Below, piece after piece: positions 20,503-29,461 of a stretch of DNA of 64,000 bases. This DNA comes from Collimonas sp. OK242. Lineage in GTDB: Bacteria > Pseudomonadota > Gammaproteobacteria > Burkholderiales > Burkholderiaceae_D. The stretch is from the NCBI RefSeq assembly GCF_900107095.1, contig NZ_FNOR01000009.1:62001-126000 (forward strand). The letters run 5' to 3'. The notes under the pieces are model-generated. The model was not told the DNA's origin. It searched no databases and worked only from the letters and a program-made list of their open reading frames with translations. Every line of letters begins with the position of its first letter. The stretch's first letter is position 1. A program made the position numbers and the translations under genes.

Positions 20503-21462
20503 ATGCTGATCGGCCTGCTATGCGCCTTGGGCGCTGGCCTGATGTGGGGGCTGGTGTTCATCGCGCCGCTGCTGTTGCCCGACTACCCCGGCCTGATGCT
20601 GTCGTTCGGCCGTTATGCGGCGTTTGGCCTGATCGCGCTGGTGCCGGCTGTGCTTGACCGCAAGCGCATAGTCGCGCTGACCCGGGCCGACTGGCGCGTT
20701 GCCCTGAAACTCTCGCTGATCGGCAACTTGTTGTATTACGCTGCGCTGGCGACCGCGATCCAGCTGGCCGATGCGCCGCTGCCGACGATGCTGATCGGCA
20801 CCCTGCCGGTGGTGATTTCGGCATTCTCCAACTGGTCGCCGGGACACGCGGCGGAAAGCGTTGCCTGGCGCCGCCTGGCGCCGTCGCTGCTGATCATCCT
20901 GATCGGCATCCTGTGTGTGAACAGCGCCGAACTGACGCATATGCGGCTGGCGGGCAGCAACAACACGCGCTCGGTTTCCGACTATGTCCTGGGCTGCCTG
21001 ATTGCAGCGGCCGCGGTCGGCGCCTGGACCTGGTATCCGATTGTCAATGCCCGCTACCTGCGCGCCAATCCGCATATCAGTTCCTCTACCTGGGCTACCG
21101 CGCAAGGTTTGGCAACCTTGCCGCTGGCGCTGATCGGATTGTTCGGCTATGGCGCCTACCTGAAACTGTCGGGCGGCTCCTATGCTTTCCCGTTCGGCCC
21201 GCGGCCGCCGCAATTTATCGGCGTGATGCTGGTCATCGGCCTGTGCGCTTCCTGGATCGGCATCCTGCTCTGGAACAAGGCTAGCCAGCATTTGCCGACC
21301 GCGCTGCTGGCGCAGCTGATTGTGTTCGAAACCTTGTCGGCCCTGCTGTATGCCTTCATTTTCCGCGATGCGCTCCCGGGCGTGCTGGTCATGGCCGGAA
21401 TAGCGCTGCTATGCCTGGGCATAGTTTTCGGTGTGCGCACCTTTCAGCATCAGATACCATAG
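20503..21462 (+). CDS. EamA/DMT-superfamily transporter
   Basis: A 319-residue protein of about ten hydrophobic segments in two EamA-like halves, starting LLCALGAGLMWGLVFIAPLL. The second half contains LIVFETLSALLYAFIF, typical of drug/metabolite exporters. Substrates in this superfamily range from amino acids to cofactors and cannot be deduced here. The AraC regulator upstream on the same strand may control it. Its 3' end lies ahead of the lipoprotein gene start. Confidence 0.9.
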   Translation: MLIGLLCALGAGLMWGLVFIAPLLLPDYPGLMLSFGRYAAFGLIALVPAVLDRKRIVALTRADWRVALKLSLIGNLLYYAALATAIQLADAPLPTMLIGTLPVVISAFSNWSPGHAAESVAWRRLAPSLLIILIGILCVNSAELTHMRLAGSNNTRSVSDYVLGCLIAAAAVGAWTWYPIVNARYLRANPHISSSTWATAQGLATLPLALIGLFGYGAYLKLSGGSYAFPFGPRPPQFIGVMLVIGLCASWIGILLWNKASQHLPTALLAQLIVFETLSALLYAFIFRDALPGVLVMAGIALLCLGIVFGVRTFQHQIP

Positions 21463-21499
21463 GGGCTGTTCCCATTTTCGCAGCCAGCTGCGCTATCTC

Positions 21500-22054
21500 G
21501 TGAAATCTGCCCGCTTGCAATCCGCTCGTTTGTTTACCCGCTCATTGTCCGTATGCGCCCTGCTGGCGCTGCTGGCCTGCTCACCCAAGTTCAACTGGCG
21601 CGAAGTCCATAGCAAAGACGCTCCTTACAGCGTATTGCTGCCCGCCAAACCGTCGACATTTTCCCGTCCTATCGATCTCGACGGCGTACCGGTTACGATG
21701 ACCATGACCGCCGCCAAGGTGGACGACACGGTATTCGCAGTCGGCAGCGCCACCGTGCCCGATGCCGCCAGGGCGCAAGCGGCGTTGATCGCGATGAAAA
21801 CCGCGCTGGTGAAAAATATCAACGGCACAGTCAAGGCGGAGAAAACCAACGCAGCCGCCAACAATGCACAGGGCCTGTCAGCCAGTATCGACGTGGAAGC
21901 GGTCGGCGCCACGCCCGGCGGCAAGCCGGAAGTCTTGTTCGGGCATTTTGTCAGCAAGGACAAGGAAATCTATCAGGTCATCGTGATGGGGCCGGAAACC
22001 GCCGTTTCACGGGAAAATGCGGAGACTTTCATTGCTTCGTTCAAGCATAATTGA
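21500..22054 (+). CDS. predicted lipoprotein of unknown function
   Basis: About 184 residues. After a basic N-terminus comes a hydrophobic stretch ending in the lipobox LLACS, so the mature protein should be lipid-anchored at Cys. The exported part begins KFNWREVHSKDAPYSVLLPAKP and reads as a small alpha/beta domain ending ENAETFIASFKHN, a pattern shared by many short beta-proteobacterial hypothetical proteins. I chose GTG 21500 as the start nearest the signal sequence; ATG-type starts further upstream overlap the DMT gene. The function is not known to me. Confidence 0.7.
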   Translation: MKSARLQSARLFTRSLSVCALLALLACSPKFNWREVHSKDAPYSVLLPAKPSTFSRPIDLDGVPVTMTMTAAKVDDTVFAVGSATVPDAARAQAALIAMKTALVKNINGTVKAEKTNAAANNAQGLSASIDVEAVGATPGGKPEVLFGHFVSKDKEIYQVIVMGPETAVSRENAETFIASFKHN

Positions 22055-22176
22055 CATTGAGAATCCCGGGTGCCTTGCCAACGCTGCAACCGGCAGTGAC
22101 AGCAGTGGCGAGCACCTAAACAAAGGGGTATTCTGTACAATGTCTTTTTTCATCAAAAACAATATTCTGAGGTTCT

Positions 22177-22521
22177 ATGTTAGTTACATTCAAATCCAAG
22201 GCATCGGCCGAAGTCACCATGTTCGAAAACGACGCAAAGCGCATCCTCGACCTGTTGCATAAAGACGTGAAAATCGGCGTGATCACCGCCGCAGAAGGTA
22301 CTGCAGCGATTGCCCTGCTGGAAGCGGAAACATCGGAAAGCCGGGCCCACCCGATATCCGACACCGTGCAGCACGACATCACCGCCCATCACAACGAAGC
22401 CGGCGACGACAGCGGTCACGAGCCAGTGCAGACAGTCAATTTCGCCAACAAGATTTACCCCTTGCTGGAAATGCTGCGCGAAGCGCACAAGCACAATAAC
22501 GACGTACTCTGGGGCGTCTGA
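22177..22521 (+). CDS. DUF1840-family protein
   Basis: A 114-residue soluble protein. The N-terminal half (MLVTFKSKASAEVTMFE, AKRILDLLHKDVKIGVITA) is the DUF1840 signature. A His/Asp-rich linker (about residues 65-85) follows, then NFANKIYPLLEMLREAHKHN. The family is confined mostly to beta-proteobacteria and has no assigned role. GAGG precedes the ATG. Its stop overlaps the start of the hydrolase gene (TGATG), so the two are co-translated. Confidence 0.88.
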   Translation: MLVTFKSKASAEVTMFENDAKRILDLLHKDVKIGVITAAEGTAAIALLEAETSESRAHPISDTVQHDITAHHNEAGDDSGHEPVQTVNFANKIYPLLEMLREAHKHNNDVLWGV

Positions 22522-23420
22522 TGACCTGCGGTCTTGAGCAACAGCTTACGACCGAAGACGGCATTGCTCTCTCCGTCACCGACTGGCTGCCTGATCCCGG
22601 AGTACCGGTGACAGGCACTATCCTTTTGATGCACGGGCTGGGTGAGCATGCCGGACGTTATGCCCATGTAGTACGCTTTTTCAATCGCTGCGGCCTGCTG
22701 GTGCGCAGCTACGATCACCGCGGCCACGGCCGCTCCGGCGGTCCTCGCGGCGACGTACCGGACGGCACCGCCTTATTGCGTGATGCCAAGCTGGTGCTGG
22801 ACGATCTCAGCCGCCAGCAGCAGCTGCGCTATCCGGAACTGGCAAACGGCGCCCCCTTGTTATTCGGCCATAGCATGGGCGGCTTGTTCGCTGCTCGCTT
22901 TGCGGTAGCTGGAATGTCGCCCTTGCGCGGCCTGATTTTATCTTCGCCGGGCTTGGCTTTGCGCTTAAGCCGGGTCCAATTGGGCTTGCTCAAGATGATG
23001 TCGGTGCTTGCTCCCGGCCTGGCGCTTCCCAACGGCCTGGATGTCAATCTCCTGTCGCACGACCCCGCAGTTGCCCAAGCCTACGGCGGCGATCCGCTGG
23101 TGCATAACAAGATCAGCGCGCGCTTGCTGAACAGTATGCTGCTTGCAGGTAAATTCGCCTTGGGCCAGGCGCACACCCTTTCAATACCGACGCTAATGGT
23201 GATTGCCGGCGACGACCGCATCATAGATCCCGACGGCAGCCGCCGTTTTTTTGCCGCCTTGCCACCTGCGATTGCCACGCTGCGCGACTACCACGGCATA
23301 TATCACGAAATTTTCAATGAAATCGGCGCCGAGCAGGTTTTTGCGGACGTCCGCCGCTGGCTCGATGCTCTGCATTTGCCGCAAGCGCTGGCAGCATCAG
23401 CCCCTGCTTTGGCGAACTGA
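22521..23420 (+). CDS. alpha/beta hydrolase, lysophospholipase/monoacylglycerol-lipase type
   Basis: A 299-residue serine hydrolase. It has the oxyanion region LLMHGLGEHAGRYAHV (about residues 36-51), SYDHRGHGRSGGPRGD, the nucleophile elbow GHSMGG (about 115-120), Asp in VIAGDDRIIDPDGS (about 234) and His in DYHGIYHEIFNE. This pattern is that of Hydrolase_4 monoglyceride lipases and PldB-like proteins, acting on lysolipids or monoacylglycerols. No signal peptide is seen. Confidence 0.9.
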   Translation: MTCGLEQQLTTEDGIALSVTDWLPDPGVPVTGTILLMHGLGEHAGRYAHVVRFFNRCGLLVRSYDHRGHGRSGGPRGDVPDGTALLRDAKLVLDDLSRQQQLRYPELANGAPLLFGHSMGGLFAARFAVAGMSPLRGLILSSPGLALRLSRVQLGLLKMMSVLAPGLALPNGLDVNLLSHDPAVAQAYGGDPLVHNKISARLLNSMLLAGKFALGQAHTLSIPTLMVIAGDDRIIDPDGSRRFFAALPPAIATLRDYHGIYHEIFNEIGAEQVFADVRRWLDALHLPQALAASAPALAN

Positions 23421-23618
23421 CATCGTTTCATCTTAGTCGAAAATTGCTTATTCGATATTGAATGTCTTTATCCGGCTGGTCCGCTACGGCAAACAAATAT
23501 TGCCGTCAAGAAATGCTGGATATTTCACCTTTCCCGCCACAATCGCGACCTAACTGTAGGTGAGCGACCATATCCCCGCTACAATCGCATTGTTACCATC
23601 CTGCCTTGCTGCATCGTC

Positions 23619-24257
23619 ATGACTACCTTCGGCATAAATGATTTCGGCCTGTTCCTGATGGCTGTCTTGCTACTGAACGCCACTCCCGGCCCGGATACCG
23701 CTTATATTGTCGGCCGCAGCGTGGCGCAGGGACGCCGCGCCGGATTATTGTCAGCGCTAGGCATTACGGCCGGCTGCTGCATCCACGCAAGCTTGTCGGC
23801 CTTTGGCCTGACGGCGCTGCTGGCTGCCTCCGCCACTGCTTTTATGGCGGTCAAGCTGGCGGGCGGCGCTTACCTGATTTATCTCGGCATCAAGATGTTG
23901 CTCAGCAAGAAAGCCAGCGTAGACGAGAAGTTACCGCAACTCGACCTGCGTTCGCACAAGACCATCTTTGTGCAGGCCCTGATCACCAATGTGCTCAATC
24001 CCAAGGTGATTTTGTTTTTCCTGTCGTTCTTTCCACAGTTCGTGCGCCATGATTCGCCGCATAAGATCGCTGCATTTTTGCTGCTGGGCGCGGCGTTTTC
24101 CGTCGTCACGCTATGCTGGAACAGCGGCACCGCCATGCTGGCCGGAACGCTGACCCGGCACGCCGGCAACAATCCGCAGATCAAGCATTGGCTGGAACGC
24201 ACAGTCGGCGCCGCGTTTATTGCCTTGGGCATAAAACTGGCTTTGACCAAGAACTAA
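23619..24257 (+). CDS. LysE/RhtB-family amino acid exporter
   Basis: A 212-residue inner-membrane protein with six hydrophobic segments. Family marks are LLNATPGPDTAYIVGRSVAQGRRAGL (shown here as ATPGPDTAYIVGRS), LGITAGCCIHA, LKLAGGAYLIYLGIKML-like KLAGGAYLIYLGIKML and NVLNPKVILFFLSFFPQF. RhtB relatives export threonine, homoserine or other amino acids. It stands alone with about 200 bases upstream; rsmB follows 41 bases downstream. Confidence 0.92.
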   Translation: MTTFGINDFGLFLMAVLLLNATPGPDTAYIVGRSVAQGRRAGLLSALGITAGCCIHASLSAFGLTALLAASATAFMAVKLAGGAYLIYLGIKMLLSKKASVDEKLPQLDLRSHKTIFVQALITNVLNPKVILFFLSFFPQFVRHDSPHKIAAFLLLGAAFSVVTLCWNSGTAMLAGTLTRHAGNNPQIKHWLERTVGAAFIALGIKLALTKN

Positions 24258-24298
24258 TTTTTTATAACCATCATCCGCAGAATCGACCTGAACCGCTT

Positions 24299-25609
24299 GT
24301 GACTTATTCGCCCCTCAAAAAAGACTCTCTCGCCTTTAGCCTGTTAGGCGCGGCCCAAGCCATTGCATTAGTACGCGACGGTGCGGCGCTGCCGCAGGCG
24401 CTGACCCAGGTATTTGCGCAATCGGCCGCGCCGGCGCCGACGCGCGGCGCGATTCAAGACATCGCTTATCGCACCATGCGCGGCATCGGCCGCGCTGAAA
24501 CCCTGCTGGCCAACCTGGCGAGCCGTCCGCCGGAACCGACCTTGCTGCATTGCCTGCTGTGCGCCGCCTTATGTCTGCTGGCCGATGTCGACGATCCTGC
24601 GTACGAAAATTTCACGGTGGTCGATCAAGCCGTCACTGCAGTGTCTTCCGATCCGCAGATGGCCCATGCCAAGGGCATGGTGAATGCAGTGCTGCGGCGC
24701 TTCCTGCGCGAGCGCCAGGCTTTGGTCGCGATTGCCGTAAAAACGCCGTTCGGCTTGTGGAACTATCCGGTCTGGTGGATCGACCGCATGAAAGCCGCCT
24801 ATCCGCAGCAATGGCAAGCCATCCTCACTGCCGGCAATACGGCGCCGCCGCTAACCTTGCGCGTCAATCGCCGTAAAACCTCGGTTGCAGCCTATCTGGA
24901 GACATTGGCAAGCCACTCTATAACGGCGCGGCAAATCGGCCCTGATGCGATACGCCTGGATAGCGCGCTGCCGGTGGCTCAGATTCCCGGTTTCGAAGAG
25001 GGCCTGGCGTCGGTGCAGGACGCCGCCGCGCAACTGGCAGCCCCGCTGCTCGACCTGCAGGACGGCATGCGGGTGCTGGACGCCTGCGCCGCACCTGGCG
25101 GCAAAACCGGTCATATCCTGGAGTGCGCCGATGTCGAACTGACTGCGCTGGACAACAACCCGAAACGCTTGCAACGTATCACCCAGAATTTGCAGCGCCT
25201 GCAACTGCAAGCCAAACTGCAACTGGGCGATGCCAGCCTGGGCAGCCAAGGCAACGACTGGTGGGACGGCGTGCCCTTCGACCGGATCCTGGCCGATGTG
25301 CCCTGTACCGCTTCCGGCATCGTGCGCCGCCATCCCGATATACGCTGGTTGCGACGCAAGACCGATACCGAGCAACTTGCAACACTTTCCGCAAAGATTC
25401 TGGACAATCTTTGGCAGATGCTACGCCCGGATGGTAAATTGTTACTCGTAACATGTTCCGTATGGCCGCAAGAATCAGAGGCCCAGGCAGTCGCTTTTGC
25501 CGAGCGGAACAATGCACGCAGACTACCCGCGCCCGGACAATTGCTGCCAACCGCCGATGGGGAACGCGATCATGACGGCTTGTTTTATGCACTGTTCCAG
25601 AAATGCTGA
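24299..25609 (+). CDS. rsmB: 16S rRNA (cytosine(967)-C(5))-methyltransferase
   Basis: A 436-residue RNA m5C methyltransferase. The N-terminal NusB-like domain (about residues 15-140) includes RGAIQDIAYRTMRG and AKGMVNAVLRRFLRE. The catalytic domain has VLDACAAPGGKTGHILE (about 260-276), ALDNNPKRLQRI, the active-site DVPCTASGIVRRHPDIRW (about 338) and LLLVTCSVWPQESEAQ. The two cysteines are in PCTASG and VTCS. The start is GTG 24299; the longer upstream frame overlaps the LysE gene. It heads the group rsmB-DUF4390-ntrY-ntrX, an order common in beta-proteobacteria. Confidence 0.94.
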   Translation: MTYSPLKKDSLAFSLLGAAQAIALVRDGAALPQALTQVFAQSAAPAPTRGAIQDIAYRTMRGIGRAETLLANLASRPPEPTLLHCLLCAALCLLADVDDPAYENFTVVDQAVTAVSSDPQMAHAKGMVNAVLRRFLRERQALVAIAVKTPFGLWNYPVWWIDRMKAAYPQQWQAILTAGNTAPPLTLRVNRRKTSVAAYLETLASHSITARQIGPDAIRLDSALPVAQIPGFEEGLASVQDAAAQLAAPLLDLQDGMRVLDACAAPGGKTGHILECADVELTALDNNPKRLQRITQNLQRLQLQAKLQLGDASLGSQGNDWWDGVPFDRILADVPCTASGIVRRHPDIRWLRRKTDTEQLATLSAKILDNLWQMLRPDGKLLLVTCSVWPQESEAQAVAFAERNNARRLPAPGQLLPTADGERDHDGLFYALFQKC

Positions 25610-25675
25610 CACGCGTAGTGTTACACCCGCAGTGCTGACGCACTCCGCAATAACTTTTTAACATAACCGAAACCA

Positions 25676-26254
25676 GTGACACGACCATTGCTTCAATTCA
25701 TTAGATACTGGCTGCTGGCCCTGCTGCTGGCATTGTCTTTTAGCCCTGCGTCCAGCTCTGCAGCAGATGGCGTTGAATTGAGTCAGGCCCATATCGAAGC
25801 CGGCGACGACGGCTACAGGTTGTCGGCAACGTTTTCATTCGATCTCAATCGCGGCCTGGAAGACGTGGTCAATCGCGGCGTCACTCTGTATTTCACGACC
25901 GATGTCGAACTGACCCGGCCGCGTTGGTACTGGTTCGACGAAAAGGCCATCACTGCAACCCAGACCATCCGCTTGCAATACAACGTCATCACGCGGCGTT
26001 ATAACGTCGCCATCAACGGCAGTCTGCAACAGAGTTTCAACACGCTGGACGACGCCCTGTCCCTGATCCGCCGGCCAAGCCGCTGGCTGATCGCCGACAA
26101 GAGCGCGCTCAAGAGCGGCGAGGTGTACCGGGTCGCGGTGCGCATGGGCCTCGATCTGGGATTATTGTCCAAACCGTTTCAAGTCAACGCCCTCAACAAT
26201 AGCGACTGGCGCTTTTCTTCCGATTGGAAGAGTTTCAACTACAAGGTGGAATAG
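25676..26254 (+). CDS. DUF4390-family exported protein
   Basis: A 192-residue protein with a signal peptide ending about residue 29 (FSPASSSAADG). The mature part includes LSATFSFDLNRGLEDVVNRG, FTTDVELTRPRWYWFDE and TIRLQYNVITRRYNVAING, all typical of DUF4390. It is nearly always found just upstream of ntrY in beta-proteobacteria, and here the gap is two bases. It is presumably periplasmic; a sensory or assembly role with NtrY is inferred from position only. GTG start. Confidence 0.87.
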   Translation: MTRPLLQFIRYWLLALLLALSFSPASSSAADGVELSQAHIEAGDDGYRLSATFSFDLNRGLEDVVNRGVTLYFTTDVELTRPRWYWFDEKAITATQTIRLQYNVITRRYNVAINGSLQQSFNTLDDALSLIRRPSRWLIADKSALKSGEVYRVAVRMGLDLGLLSKPFQVNALNNSDWRFSSDWKSFNYKVE

Positions 26255-26256
26255 TC

Positions 26257-28554
26257 GTGTCGCGCGCACTACGCTATTTGCTGGTGGTCGGCGGCGCCAT
26301 CGTCAGCATCCTGCTATTCCTGCTTTCTTCAGCATCGGCCAATTCAGATTTTTTCGATAAGCACTATTCATGGCTGCTAGGCATGAATGCGCTGGTGGCG
26401 GTAGCCCTGTTTTTGCTGGTCTGCCTGCTGCTCGGGCGCTTGTATAACCGTTACAAGCGCGGCAAATTCGGTTCCCGGCTGACGGCCAAGCTGGTGTTCA
26501 TGTTTGCGCTGATCGGGATCTTGCCGGGCGTCGTGATTTATCTGGTCTCGGTGCAATTCGTGTCGCGCTCGATCGAATCCTGGTTTGACGTCCACGTTGA
26601 ATCGGCATTGCAGTCCGGCCTGAACCTGAGCCATGCTGCGCTTGAATCATCGCTTGGCGACCTCAGCGCCCGGGCGCGCACACTGGCGGCGGAATGGTCG
26701 GATCTCTCCAATTCGGCACAGGCAACCCAGCTGGGGCGGCTCAGCGAGCAGAACCTGGAAGCCTCTATCGTCACCGCCAATGGCCAGGTGATCGCCTCTG
26801 TCGGCGGCCACCTGGGAACATTGGTGCCCAATTTGCCATCGCCTGCCATGTTGCAGCAGGCCCGCTTGCCGCGCGGCTTTTCCGCCATAGAAAGCGATCA
26901 GGACAACCCCACCGGCAACAGTGCCGCCTCCACTAGCGGCAATGAGAGCACCGACCTGCGCCTGCATGTGGTGGTGGAAATCCCCGCGCCGCTGAAGAGT
27001 TCCACCTTGCAAAACGAAACGCATTTTTTGCAAATGATACAACCGGTGCCCGCCTACCTGGCGACCAATGCCGAAGCGCTCGGCTCTGCCTATAGCGAAT
27101 ATCAGGAACGCTCGCTGGGCCGCTCCGGCTTGCGCAAGATCTATCTGGTGACGTTGACGCTGACCTTGCTGTTGGCGGTGTTCGGCGCCATCGCCAGCGC
27201 CTTCCTGATTGCAACCGACCTGGCCAAGCCCTTGTTATTGCTGGCCGAGGGCACCAAAGCCGTGGCCGAGGGCAATCTGTCGCCGCGGCCGATTGTCGCC
27301 ACTTCGGACGAACTGGGCACCCTGACCCAATCGTTCAACCTGATGACGCGTCAGTTGTACGATGCCCGCGCCGCGGTTGAAAAAAATCGCAGCGAACTGG
27401 AAAACGCCAAGGCCTATCTGGAATCGGTATTGGCGAATATGTCGGCCGGCGTGATGGTGCTGGACGGCGATTTCCGCCTGGTCACCAGCAACCAGTCGGT
27501 AGCGCGTATCCTGCAATACGATTTTTCACCGCATATCGGCCAGCCGCTCACCATCATCGACGGCCTGGCGCATTTCGCGGAAGTCATCGTCAACGCCTTT
27601 TCTGAACAGAATGCGCAATTCGCCACCGGCAAGATCGGCCCCGAGCTGCTGCACTGGCAACAGCAGATCGAGATTCCGCGCCGGGTCGACAGCGGCGAAA
27701 ACAACGATAGCGATGACATCACCTTGCTGGCGCGCGGCTCGCGCCTGCCGGTCGAGAACCGCACCGGCTATGTGGTGGTGTTCGACGATATTTCCGACGT
27801 CATCTCCGGCCAGCGCTCGATTGCCTGGGGCGAAGTGGCGCGCCGCCTGGCGCATGAAATCAAGAACCCGCTGACGCCGATCCAGCTCTCGGCCGAGCGC
27901 CTGCAGATGAAACTGGAAGACAAGCTGATGACCCACGATGCTGCCATCCTGAAGAAAAGCACCGACACCATCGTCAACCAGGTGGCCGCCATGAAGCGCA
28001 TGGTGGACGATTTCCGCGATTACGCCAAGACACCGCCGGCGGTACTGAGCGAGCTCGATTTGAACGTGCTGGTGGCGGAAATCCTGCATCTCTATTTGGC
28101 CGGCGATGAACGCGATATGATTCATGCATCGCTGGCAGAGGATTTACCCAAGATCATGGGCGACGCCACGCAGCTGCGGCAGGTAATCCACAATCTTTTG
28201 CAAAATGCTCAGGATGCCGTCATGGATAGAAGCGGCGACCCCATGCCGCCGCGTATCGACCTGGTCACCGAACGTGTCAGCTACCGGAGTTCGGACGGCT
28301 TGTCGCGCACCGCGGTGCGGCTTTCGATTACCGATAACGGCTCGGGATTTTCGCCCAAGATACTGGCCAGGGCGTTCGAACCGTACGTCACTTCCAAGCC
28401 GCGCGGCACCGGCCTGGGCTTGCCGATGGTGAAAAAAATCATCGACGAACACGGCGGACGCATCGATCTGCAGAACCGAAGCGACACAAAGGGCGCAAAA
28501 ATCCTGATTTTGCTGTTAAAGTTAGCGTCAAGTCATGATTCAGCCATAATTTGA
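26257..28554 (+). CDS. ntrY: NtrY-type sensor histidine kinase
   Basis: A 765-residue inner-membrane kinase. The order is two N-terminal membrane segments (about residues 5-60), a third (about 85-105), a periplasmic region with low-complexity Ser/Asn (about 215-235), a further segment near 295-315, HAMP (about 320-370), PAS (about 385-490), HisKA with the phospho-acceptor in RRLAHEIKNPLTPIQL (about 533), N box HNLLQNAQDAV (about 645) and G box GTGLGLPMVKKI (about 717). NtrY kinases sense nitrogen or redox state. GTG 26257 was chosen since it begins the hydrophobic start, two bases after DUF4390. Confidence 0.93.
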   Translation: MSRALRYLLVVGGAIVSILLFLLSSASANSDFFDKHYSWLLGMNALVAVALFLLVCLLLGRLYNRYKRGKFGSRLTAKLVFMFALIGILPGVVIYLVSVQFVSRSIESWFDVHVESALQSGLNLSHAALESSLGDLSARARTLAAEWSDLSNSAQATQLGRLSEQNLEASIVTANGQVIASVGGHLGTLVPNLPSPAMLQQARLPRGFSAIESDQDNPTGNSAASTSGNESTDLRLHVVVEIPAPLKSSTLQNETHFLQMIQPVPAYLATNAEALGSAYSEYQERSLGRSGLRKIYLVTLTLTLLLAVFGAIASAFLIATDLAKPLLLLAEGTKAVAEGNLSPRPIVATSDELGTLTQSFNLMTRQLYDARAAVEKNRSELENAKAYLESVLANMSAGVMVLDGDFRLVTSNQSVARILQYDFSPHIGQPLTIIDGLAHFAEVIVNAFSEQNAQFATGKIGPELLHWQQQIEIPRRVDSGENNDSDDITLLARGSRLPVENRTGYVVVFDDISDVISGQRSIAWGEVARRLAHEIKNPLTPIQLSAERLQMKLEDKLMTHDAAILKKSTDTIVNQVAAMKRMVDDFRDYAKTPPAVLSELDLNVLVAEILHLYLAGDERDMIHASLAEDLPKIMGDATQLRQVIHNLLQNAQDAVMDRSGDPMPPRIDLVTERVSYRSSDGLSRTAVRLSITDNGSGFSPKILARAFEPYVTSKPRGTGLGLPMVKKIIDEHGGRIDLQNRSDTKGAKILILLLKLASSHDSAII

Positions 28555-28592
28555 TACATAACATCTGCAAATTGTCAGTTGAGTGATATAGC

Positions 28593-28682
28593 ATGTATCC
28601 GATGTATCCGGACGCGGAAATAAGACAACGAGACATCAACAATTTAATGGACTATCTGAACGGTTCACACAGTGGGATTTGA
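28593..28682 (+). CDS. possible 29-residue small ORF in the ntrY-ntrX gap
   Basis: Between ntrY and ntrX a short frame starts MYPMYPDAEIRQRD and ends HSGI, in the same frame as ntrX with one stop between. There is no good ribosome site. It could be a leader peptide or a chance frame; I give it low weight. Confidence 0.2.
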   Translation: MYPMYPDAEIRQRDINNLMDYLNGSHSGI

Positions 28683-28709
28683 TGCAACAGGAAATGGGAA
28701 GGCAACCGC

Positions 28710-29432
28710 ATGGCTAACATCCTAGTCGTTGACGACGAAATGGGAATTCGGGAATTGCTCTCGGAAATTTTAGGTGACGAGGGACATGTAGTAACCGCCG
28801 CGGAAAATGCACAACAGGCTCGCGAATTTCGTCAGGGCGGCGTGCCCGATCTGGTGCTGCTCGATATCTGGATGCCTGACACCGACGGCGTTACGCTCCT
28901 CAAGGAATGGCAGCGTGACGGCTTGCTGACCATGCCTGTCATCATGATGTCTGGTCACGCCACTATCGACACCGCGGTAGAAGCGACCCGCATCGGCGCC
29001 CTGAATTTCCTGGAAAAACCGATTGCCTTGCAAAAGCTGTTGAAAGCAGTTCAACAGGGCTTGTCGCAAGGACCCAAGACTGCCCGGGCGCCAACCCTGT
29101 ATCCGCAGCCGGTAAGCGCTTCGAATGAATTGAATGATGTGGTTGCAGCCGGCGGCAGCTTTAGCAACCCGACATCTTCTGAAACAACGCACGTTACTGC
29201 CATGCCATCGGTTGCGGTGGCATCCGAGAGTTTGTTTTCATCATCGTTCGGCCTGCCCCTGCGCGAGGCACGCGACGCTTTCGAGCGCGCCTACTTCGAA
29301 TACCACCTGATCCGCGAAAGCGGCAGCATGACCAGGGTGGCGGAGAAAACCGGGCTGGAGCGCACCCATCTGTATCGCAAGCTCAAACAGCTCGGCGTTG
29401 ATCCGGGAAAATTGTCGAAAAAAGGCGGATAG
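28710..29432 (+). CDS. NtrX-like response regulator: receiver plus Fis-type HTH, no AAA+ domain
   Basis: A 240-residue regulator. The receiver domain (1-120) has DDE at residues 8-10, the phospho-acceptor Asp in LVLLDIWMPDTDG (about residue 53), the Ser switch in MMSGHATIDTA and Lys in LEKPIAL. A Ser/Thr-rich linker of about 60 residues follows. The C-terminal Fis-like helix-turn-helix (about 185-235) reads LREARDAFERAYFEYHLI and VAEKTGLERTHLYRKLKQLG. Canonical NtrX has a sigma54-interacting AAA+ domain of about 230 residues between these parts; it is absent here, giving a PrrA/RegA-like layout. It should therefore act at sigma70 promoters. GGGAAGG precedes the ATG. Confidence 0.9.
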   Translation: MANILVVDDEMGIRELLSEILGDEGHVVTAAENAQQAREFRQGGVPDLVLLDIWMPDTDGVTLLKEWQRDGLLTMPVIMMSGHATIDTAVEATRIGALNFLEKPIALQKLLKAVQQGLSQGPKTARAPTLYPQPVSASNELNDVVAAGGSFSNPTSSETTHVTAMPSVAVASESLFSSSFGLPLREARDAFERAYFEYHLIRESGSMTRVAEKTGLERTHLYRKLKQLGVDPGKLSKKGG

Positions 29433-29461
29433 CGGGCAGATAGAGACCCGATAGAAAGCGT

